From positions 5,748,309 through 5,812,308 of the forward strand of contig NOKP01000002.1 of the NCBI GenBank assembly GCA_002682825.1: a DNA stretch of 64,000 bases. The letters are read 5' to 3'. Shown here one piece after another: positions 56,708-64,000 of this stretch. Made by a program: the position numbers and the translations under genes. The notes under the pieces were generated by a model that worked only from the letters and a program-made list of their open reading frames with translations, was not told the DNA's origin and did not search any database. This DNA comes from Neonectria sp. B-13 (lineage: Eukaryota > Ascomycota > Sordariomycetes > Hypocreales > Nectriaceae). Positions within the stretch are counted from its first letter, which is position 1. Every line of letters starts with the position of its first letter.

Positions 56708-58137
56708 CTAATTGCTGTCCGGCTGCTCGTCCAGTTTAGGCAAGAAGGGACGTGTAGCTTCGTTTCCTTCCATTCTCTGATCATACTTCCCGGGCCGCAC
56801 ATAAGCAAGGCAGGCTATCAGGCCGAAGATGATTATTAATGCCGTTACAACAAAAACCAGAACAAGACCCCTATACCTGGTTAGCAGTATATTATCGTAT
56901 TTGAGGAAAGTTCGTGTTGCTCACACTATTGTATTGACACAACCAGCCAAAATGATTAAGCGACCTAACCATACATGGCCCGCTATGACCGTGCGTGAGC
57001 TATGAAGAGATTTTAATACTTGGTGATGTATGTGCCCAAGTAAAATCTGAAGTGTCAGCATAAATAAGACAATAATGCTAAGTAAAACATGCGGCGTGTG
57101 AAGCACATTATTCTATGAGCGTCCAGTATTAGGTAATTCTCGTTTGATGGGTTCGTGATATTTCATACCGAACCAGACGACCAGATAGCATAGATAGCAG
57201 GTATTGCGCCCAATATGCAGCAGATAGTTGCAGAAATCTGGAAAACGAGGTGCAGTTTGAATGCATTCTTTGAGTCATCTTGAATGGCGACTGCTCCTCT
57301 TGGGAAAAGAAGCATCATGGGGATAGACATGAGGACACCGTGAAAGTAAAACAAAAGATGTTGAAGACGCTTGCTGACCATGGCTGCCGTAGATCTGGTT
57401 GGTGATGGTGGAGTCTATTACTGGCGCAATCAGTGACTCCGAATCCTAGTGGGTTGCCGTCATATCCAAGGTTAAATGTTCATAGTACTCATGGGGATTG
57501 AGTCACGATTCCTCTGAAACACCCTTGATGAACTGAGCGGTATTGGCAGCCCAAATCCAGGGCTGCTCTCCGGACTTGAAGTCTCTGACTGCCCAGTCAT
57601 CAAAGCCATAGCAAGCGAAACTAGCCTCACACCATTCACTCTTGTTCAGACACAAGGAATAAGTCTCAACTTCTGGGAGTCCTTCGGAGGGGCGCGGCTC
57701 GAAATGGCCACTGACAAATGTTAGCTTATGTCAAGGTATGACGGTGCTATGAACATACGTTCCAGTTCTAATGCTTAGAATCAATTCTAGAATCTTCAAT
57801 CGGTGGAAAGGAGGAGATTAGAAGACGTCAATTTAAGACGCTCACTCGCTTTTTTCCGGCGATTTCTGCGCGTATGTGATAAACATCAAACTACCATACA
57901 TGCGACCCCCTAGGCCAATGGCACTCCAGCCTCCATAGCTGAACTTTTGATATCCAAAGGGTATTATTGCAAGGTCCGTTTTCAATGTTGAAGTGTTGTG
58001 TCGACTCTGGACAGCAGCGCAGAAGAAGATGGGGGCTTGGGAACCCGCTCGTGGCACAATTGCACTTGCGCAACCCCGAAAGCCAGCGGGGCAGCCATGA
58101 GGCATAGCATGGATATGAATGGCACTGAGAATGCCAT
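56708..58137 (-). CDS. DOMON-cytochrome b561 (iron-reductase-domain) protein with a frameshift near its start
   Basis: Proposed exons: 58137-57846, about 57773-57759, 57710-57507, 57394-57169, 57112-56925 and 56870-56708. A signal peptide (MAFSVPFISMLCLMAAPLAFG) is followed by a DOMON domain of the cellobiose-dehydrogenase-cytochrome type (GGWSAIGLGGRMYGSLMFITYA, IRTGTGHFEPRPSEG), then cytochrome b561 helices with paired histidines (FYFHGVLMSIPMMLLFPRGA, FKLHLVFQ, LHTPHVLLS, VIAGHVWLGR). The signal peptide is one base out of frame with the DOMON part; adding one G at the CCCC run 58074-58077 would join them. So this is an assembly indel, a real frameshift or a misjudged start. Small-exon boundaries near 57760 are uncertain. 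Likely transmembrane electron transfer at the cell surface. Confidence 0.6.
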
Positions 58138-58806
58138 TCTGAAGCAAAGAGACCAATGATGAACAAAGATAGTCAGGAGAATGGAAACGTCGAGTACCTC
58201 TCGAAGTTACTGGCACTTCAGCCTTCGGGTCTTTGGATGTGATTGGAAAAGTAAACACGGGTATAGGCTAGAAAACAATACCTGAAAAGGGGTTGGGGTA
58301 TGCGACGGAAGAGTCCGGAGTCATCAAGATGTTGGCTGCGAGATTAATGCATGGCCTACTCCGGCTTGTCACAAATGACTTTGGATCGATCCGAATGGAG
58401 GAAGATTTTCCCACTTGGCAGGACCTTTTGTGAGTGTTGGAAAGCGGATTCAATACCCCAGAATAGCTGAGATACGAATTTAACCGATGTCATCTGCATG
58501 ACCTGCCTCGAGGGACTCATGCAATGAAACCTTCATGCATCTGTGTGTTGGCTGGTCTGGTCCGACCAACAAACGGGGCTTATCGTCAATGATAACACTT
58601 CATTTCATTTCCGGTGCGATCCGCTGCTGTTGGTCGAGCTGCTCGGCAATCACATTGGAACTGGGCGACGCCGTTCTATCGACGTGTACGGACTTCCCAT
58701 GCGGTTGCGAAAGCTCGACCTTGTTTGATAGAAATCCCGTTCCTTCTAATCAATGCTCTAGTCTTCTGCAACACACTATAGAGCCCCAGAGACTTCATAT
58801 CTTGCA
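58138..58806. other. Intergenic between divergent genes
   Basis: Shared upstream region of the DOMON-b561 gene and the P4H relic. Short ORFs have no domain. Confidence 0.45.
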
Positions 58807-59715
58807 GTGGCCGCATCATCAAAGAAGCCAAGGGGAACTTTTATTATCCGCTTCTTACCCTTCATCTTTGCATTTGTTCTGGTACCACTTAGCTACTTCC
58901 TCGGCCCTCACGCTGCGTCCTTATCTCGACCATGGGCTTCATCTTCGCAGATTCGGCCAGTGGCTTATCAGGTTCAAGTCTTTCAGACCGACCCCGTGAT
59001 CCTCCATATACGGGATTTTCTAAGCAAGGACGAGATCGATTATATCATTGAATCAAGGTATAAACCCCGTGAAGGCTGTTTAGTTGCCCTCAGTATCATG
59101 AATCATGAAGGATTCTCCGTTGACAATGATAATTTTGGCCGAGGGAATTTTGAAGTCTCGCGAGTATGGCCTGACGAGGTTGGCTACGTCGACATCAACG
59201 TTCGGGTGTCCGAAACGGCGCCCATCAAGCGCGACGACGTGATCCGCAACATCGAGGAGCGAGCCACGTCCTTAATAGGGTGGCGAAACAACAGCACAAG
59301 GATACAGCCTATGAAGGTGCAGAAATATGGGTTCAACGGTTACTACACCTTTCATTATGATTGGGACGGAGGCTCGAAGGAAGGCAACCGCATGGCCACC
59401 TTCATGGTGTATCTTAACGATAACTTCACAGGTGGTGGAACAAACTTTCTTCGCATAAAGCACCTGAATGGCTGACGCTGGTGCGACGTAATTGTTTGTG
59501 AGGGCGATGCCGACGATGACGGGTATGACGGGGTAACATTCAAACCGATGACAGGCGCAGCGGTATATTGGGAGAACTGTCATCCTAATGGAACACACCA
59601 CGAAGGGACTTGTCACGCGAGATTACCGGTTAAATCAGGGGAGATGTTTGGATTGAATCTCTGGTCTTGGGATAAATTGTCGAGGCCGAACGGGGCAAAG
59701 TCGAGCACGGGCTAA
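58807..59715 (+). pseudogene. Prolyl 4-hydroxylase-like 2OG-Fe(II) oxygenase, disrupted
   Basis: One frame runs from 58807 to a TAA at 59713-59715 but is broken by TGA at 59473-59475 (codon 223). Before it are a type II anchor (FIIRFLPFIFAFVLVPLSYFL) and YTFHYDWDGG with the HxD iron ligands. After it, in the same frame, are RWCDVIVCEG, GVTFKPMTGAAVYWEN, THHEGTCHARLPV (distal His) and GLNLWSW. The expected start is GTG (58807), with no usable in-frame ATG upstream. The 2-oxoglutarate-binding Lys ten residues after the distal His is Met. Lost start, nonsense codon and lost Lys together point to a recent pseudogene, though stop readthrough cannot be excluded. Confidence 0.8.
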
Positions 59716-59987
59716 CTTAGACCATTCTTTCTCTAGTTCTGGATGTTATATTACTTGAATACAATGATAAAAGTGTCAGACGTGTCTCTTTGAAACAGCT
59801 TGTGCCGCGCTGGAAGATGAACTTGGAAGGTGTTTTTAGTGATTTAGTGGGCCTCTGCAGGAACACGCATTAAAACGGGGTGTCTTATCGCAGCGTTAGG
59901 TATATATCACTGCGTTGCCTCGCTATTTGGTTCGAAATATGCTGAATCAAATCGAATGCCTCTGGCGCCTAAAACCGCCTCCCTAAC

Positions 59988-62342
59988 ATGACCGACATCC
60001 CGCCTCAGCCGCTTCCTCGGCTGATATTCGCCGACGAGGTGATTCCCAATGCGAAAAAGATCTTGGCAGAATTTCGTGACGTTCGCAATTCGGTAGTCAA
60101 GAACGTCGACCCTTCAACCGCTTGTTTTGACAATGTAGTTAAACCACTCATTAACGTGGACAATCGCACCCAAGGCGACCTCCAAGTCATGACGATGCTG
60201 CGCTATGCCTCGCCGGACAAGGCATCGAGGGAGGCATCTGACGAGGCCGTCAGGCTCATGAGTAAATGCGACGCTGAATTCACCGCCAACAGGGACCTCT
60301 TCACACTCATCAAAGCTGTCAAGGACAAGGGTGAGCCCTTGGACTTTGAAGCATCTAAGTACCTGGACAAGATGATCAAAGATTTCTCACGCTGTGGGCA
60401 CGGTGCGCTTGATCAGGGTCAAATAAGGTGCTACCTAGATCGTCGGAATGAGATTGACAATCTGAGGCGCCAGTACAATCGCAACGTTCGCGAAGAGAAT
60501 GGGGGCATCTGGTGCTCACTCGAAGCGCTTGACGGACTGTCTTCTCAAGATCTCTCTCGTTTTGAAGAGGGCACGAACCCCGATCAAGAAGGAATGAGGC
60601 TCGTCCGCCATCGAAGAGTCAATTTCGAAAGCATTATGAAATACGCCAAAAATCCTCTGACACGCAAGAAGATGTACGTGTCCGATGCCTACAAGCTATC
60701 GGAGAACCTCGACTTGTTCAATGAGGTCATCATAAAGCGAGATGAAAATGCGCGTCTGCTTGGCTATGGCAGTCATGCATCATTCAGGCTAGAGAATCGC
60801 GTTGCGAAAACCGCGGACTGGGTCATCAACTTCTTCAGCCAGCTCGCAGACGTCCTAATGCCGCAAGGCGAAAGTGAGATGCAATCATTGCTGGAAGTGA
60901 AAAGGAAGTATCTTACGGAAAATATCGACTATCCTCAAGATTACCCAGACACCATGCCTCCTTGGGACTATGCATTCTACAGCCGGATTGCTCTGGAAGC
61001 CTTTCAGGTAGATCACGTCAAAATATCGGAGTACTTTCCTCTGAGTCATATAGTTGCAGCAATGTTGGACCTGTTCACCTCCTGTATGCAAATCCGGTTC
61101 GCTCCAGTCCCCTCCGAGGCTCTAGATGGTTCTCGGTGGCACGAAGATGTCGAAGCATGGAGTGTTTGGGACAAGAGGGAGGCAACAGAGGGCGAGTTCG
61201 TTGGATATCTCTACATGGATCTCTTATGGCGGCCGAACAAATACCCAGGCGCACAAAATGTCAACCTTCAATGCGTGAGTTCTTCTAACTGATGATGGCT
61301 ATGAACAAATGCCGTTCAGATAATGAGACTAATCGACGTGACCAGAGTTATCTCAAAGATGATGGCACCAGAGTGTATCCTGCAACGATCCTCATGTGCG
61401 GCTTCCCCCGCCCAACGGATTCAGGTTGTGTTTTGCTTAAGCATCACGAGGCGGTCACTCTTTTTCACGGTAGAAACTCTCCCTTGATAAAATGATGTGA
61501 GGCTTCGGTTCACTAACCCAAACCATCCAGAACTTGGGCACGGCATACATGACCTCGTCTCTCGGACTTCATATGTTGCATTCCACGGCCACAGATCGCC
61601 TCCTGATTTCGCGGAAGCTCCCAGCGTGATGCTGGAGAATTGGTGCTGGATGAAGGACGAGCTTAAGCTCATGAGTTGTCATTTTACAAAACTTGACCCT
61701 GAGCTTTTACAGAATTGGCAAAATAATCACCCCGACGAAGAAGTACCACCGGAACAGATCCCCAAAGAACTATTGGATGGCTTGGTTCGTAGCCGGAAGT
61801 ACAATAGAGCGCTATGGTATCTACGCCAGTTGTAAGTGTTTTCCCCAAGCGACGGTCGGATGCGCACTGAACTGACATTGAAGTCTAGGGCACTATCACA
61901 ATTCGATATGGCTGTTCATAATGTCCCCAGTCACGAAGAATGCCAAAGCCTTGACCTAGGAAGCATGTACAACGACCTGATGGAGAAGTACGCTTTGTTA
62001 GCGAAACCCGAGCCTCAGGATCGCGGGTACCCCCACACGGATTTCGGCCATCTGTTCTCCGGCTACGATGCAGGATACTATTCATATTTGGCGTGAGACT
62101 CCGTCGCCCCTTAATCCATTACACACACAAGCTGACTAGGCGTATTGGGCAGAGCACACGTCTTTGCCGCGGACATTTTCCAGACGACATTTGCGAAGGA
62201 TCCTGGCAGTCAGGTGGCCTGGGAGAAGTACCGCTGTGGGATTCTTGAATATGGTGGAAGTCGGGATGAATTGGAAATGCTGGAGGAATTTCTCGGTCAT
62301 CCTGTCAGTCCAGAGGCATTGTTTCAGAGCCTGAAACTGTAG
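59988..62342 (+). CDS. M3-family zinc metallopeptidase (thimet oligopeptidase-like)
   Basis: Five exons (59988-61274, 61346-61469, 61531-61831, 61889-62092, 62153-62342) give 701 residues, the usual length for M3A oligopeptidases. The zinc motif HELGH is formed across the second intron: ...TLFH and a split Glu codon, then ELGHGIH. The third ligand lies in EAPSVMLENWCW. Other family motifs are YPATILMCGF, DYAFYS-I, FVGYLYMDLL-RPNKYPGAQ, and H-FSGYDAGYYSYL. It lacks a targeting peptide and probably degrades cytosolic oligopeptides. Intron 1 was placed at the AG before SYLKDDGTR because that restores the conserved join. Confidence 0.93.
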
Positions 62343-63335
62343 AAGGATGAATGCTTGCGATGGGGTTTAGGCTCCTCGAGTTTCACTAGAGATAAAGAAT
62401 TGCTAAATATACTGGAATGGTTATGGTTAATGGATATCATTAAATGCTAATGATATAGACTTGTATGGATTGGTTCAGTCTATGCCTAGACCTTAGTGTT
62501 CAACCAATATTATATAACAAGGAACTCCTCACTTTAAACACTCGGACTTTTACTTTCTTCCCTAGCCGAACTATAGACTATAGAACACCTGCAGGTCCAA
62601 GTCGGCGACAGTGGAGATTCGCTGTCCGTAGCAGAGGCCGCACGAACTGGGCACCGGGGCGGCTCTGACAACATTGGTGATATTGTCTGTTGTGATAGCT
62701 TCAACATAGTTGTGACCTGGCATGACACGTCGCTACCCCCGGCTAAAACGATGAATGTCATTTCTCGCGCGGATTCAGGTCATTTCTAAGCCAAGTGAAC
62801 ATCAAGTTGGTGACACTTTCCATGCCTAATTTCTGCGCATCTAAATGGAGCTCTGAACAAAACCCTGCCAACTCAAGAGACTGACTACTAGAGACTCTGA
62901 TAGGTACAGTCACTCTGTCTGACGAGAGAATTTCTTGTTCCTCATATAGCCTTTTCTTATACTCTTAGTGACACTCGAAGTATGGCGACTCCGTGCGAGG
63001 ATGAATGTAGTGAACAGCGTACAGGAGCACGTGGACTAAGAATGCAGGAACTTTCAGGAAAAAGAATAGAAAACAACTCCTTCATAAGGCGTTCAAGCCA
63101 ATTGAACGGAGACTATTTGTTGGCTCAAGCTTTCATATCTGGCCTAAGGTGCGTTGATTTTCCTTTTAATCGTCACTTGCTTTTCTCGCAGTCGGCCTTA
63201 TGTATGCATATTATATCACTTATAATACAGGAGGTGTTGGATAGCGTACACAACTCTCTTGTGCAATTTATCAGGAGGCTTACTTACAGCAGCATTTAAA
63301 AGATAATAACCATTAGTATCCATTCGCTAGGAAAA
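62343..63335. other. Intergenic between convergent genes
   Basis: AT-rich, about 1 kb. A 105-codon ORF at 62982-63299 has no domain and poor composition and is not called. Confidence 0.5.
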
Positions 63336-64000
63336 CTAAACTGGACAAAGGCCACCATTCGCATTCACTGTACTACCTGTCGACCAGCGACTTGCTTCTT
63401 CCGACAGGAAGGCCACAATTTGAGCAATATCATCCACGTCCGCTATCCTCGCTCCTGCAGGTGTTTCCTTCATCTTTGTCGCCCACTCATCCAAGACAGC
63501 TTGGTCTGTATCTCGGAGCCACATGTCGGTCTTCACCGGCCCGGGATTTACACAATTGACGGTGGCGTTGTATTTCTGCCCTAGCTCTTGTGCCCATACC
63601 TTTGTAATGCCCTCCATCCCGGCCTTTGTTGCACAGTAGGCGGTTGTATGGGAAGCACCCATCCGGGCAATCACGCTCGAGATATTGACAATCCGTGGCG
63701 CAGGCCCAAAATGTGGCATGGCTTCCTTAACAAGAAAGGTCGGAAACCTCAGGTTGCAATCAAGGAGTTTGTCCCAGAGTTCATGAGTCATATCTTCAAG
63801 AAGGGCGTCATCGCCGGCGCCGGCGTTGTTGATAATGATGTCAATCTTGCCCCATTTCTCGACGACCTTGGCGACGATCCGTCGTGGTGAGTCTCGGTCG
63901 CTGCCGGTTGCTTGAACACCGTCTGCGTCGACGCCCAGGGATTTGACATTGCTGATGACTTCCGCGGCTGCCTTCCCGGCATTGTTGTAGGTTATTAGCA
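63336..64000 (-). CDS. Short-chain dehydrogenase/reductase, N-terminus outside the window
   Basis: One open frame runs from the window edge to a TAG at 63336. It lacks the N-terminal TGxxxGIG motif, which lies beyond 64000. GKIDIIINNAGAG is the NNAG motif, NISSVIARMGASHTTAYCATKAG holds the Ser-Tyr-Lys triad, and VNCVNPGPVKTDMW and STVNANGGLCPV are typical C-terminal SDR motifs. The fold is the classical SDR type of about 250 residues. Substrate unknown. Confidence 0.9.
   Translation of the reverse strand, partial: LITYNNAGKAAAEVISNVKSLGVDADGVQATGSDRDSPRRIVAKVVEKWGKIDIIINNAGAGDDALLEDMTHELWDKLLDCNLRFPTFLVKEAMPHFGPAPRIVNISSVIARMGASHTTAYCATKAGMEGITKVWAQELGQKYNATVNCVNPGPVKTDMWLRDTDQAVLDEWATKMKETPAGARIADVDDIAQIVAFLSEEASRWSTGSTVNANGGLCPV

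Noticed and set aside
59473..59475. TGA as selenocysteine
   Set aside because: Ascomycete fungi lack selenocysteine machinery; nonsense mutation or readthrough is more likely.
62982..63299. 105-codon plus-strand ORF starting at a reasonable ATG
   Set aside because: No domain, AT-rich composition, no splice or leader evidence.

Overview
This window is genomic DNA of a filamentous ascomycete (Pezizomycotina, probably Sordariomycetes and perhaps Hypocreales; the order is a guess). The signs are many short GT-AG introns of about 45-130 bases with CTAAC-like branch points, Zn2Cys6 regulators, Clr5, HeLo and ankyrin proteins, fungal SAT4-type membrane proteins, and GH43 and PL1 wall-degrading enzymes. 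Exon boundaries were worked out by eye from reading-frame continuity, splice motifs and family conservation. No tRNA, rRNA, CRISPR array or intact transposon was recognised. One run of 100 N (4082-4181) is a scaffold gap.

Left part (0-26 kb): a truncated exon at the edge; a decayed fragment of an ankyrin-type gene; a HeLo-domain/pseudokinase gene with an apparent frameshift; then, across the gap and convergent to it, a 1394-residue kinase-Sel1-ankyrin-two-TM protein. Next come a Zn2Cys6 regulator with an intracellular GH43 beta-xylosidase, a small secreted protein with a possible lysozyme-like signature, an NmrA-like protein, an orphan ORF, a 1200-residue Clr5-ankyrin protein and a myo-inositol-type MFS transporter.

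Middle part (26-42 kb): a fungal-trans regulator without a visible zinc cluster; then an NADPH-cytochrome P450 reductase, a Zn2Cys6 regulator whose zinc cluster is spread over four exons including 14-base and 11-base microexons and a GC-AG intron, and a P450. These three look like a compact monooxygenase module. A PL1 pectate lyase, an SDR and a SAT4/rhodopsin-like membrane protein follow.

Right part (42-56 kb) is the most interesting. NADH-cytochrome b5 reductase, an mARC-like MOSC protein and a tail-anchored cytochrome b5 are encoded within 6 kb. They would make a complete NADH -> b5 reductase -> b5 -> mARC N-reduction chain. They lie with a RidA-family protein, an aldehyde dehydrogenase, a Zn2Cys6 regulator and an MFS transporter, which together suggest a catabolic or detoxification cluster for an N-oxygenated compound. 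The end of the window (56-64 kb) holds a DOMON-cytochrome b561 gene with an apparent one-base frameshift, a prolyl-4-hydroxylase pseudogene with an in-frame TGA and no ATG, an M3 metallopeptidase and a truncated SDR.
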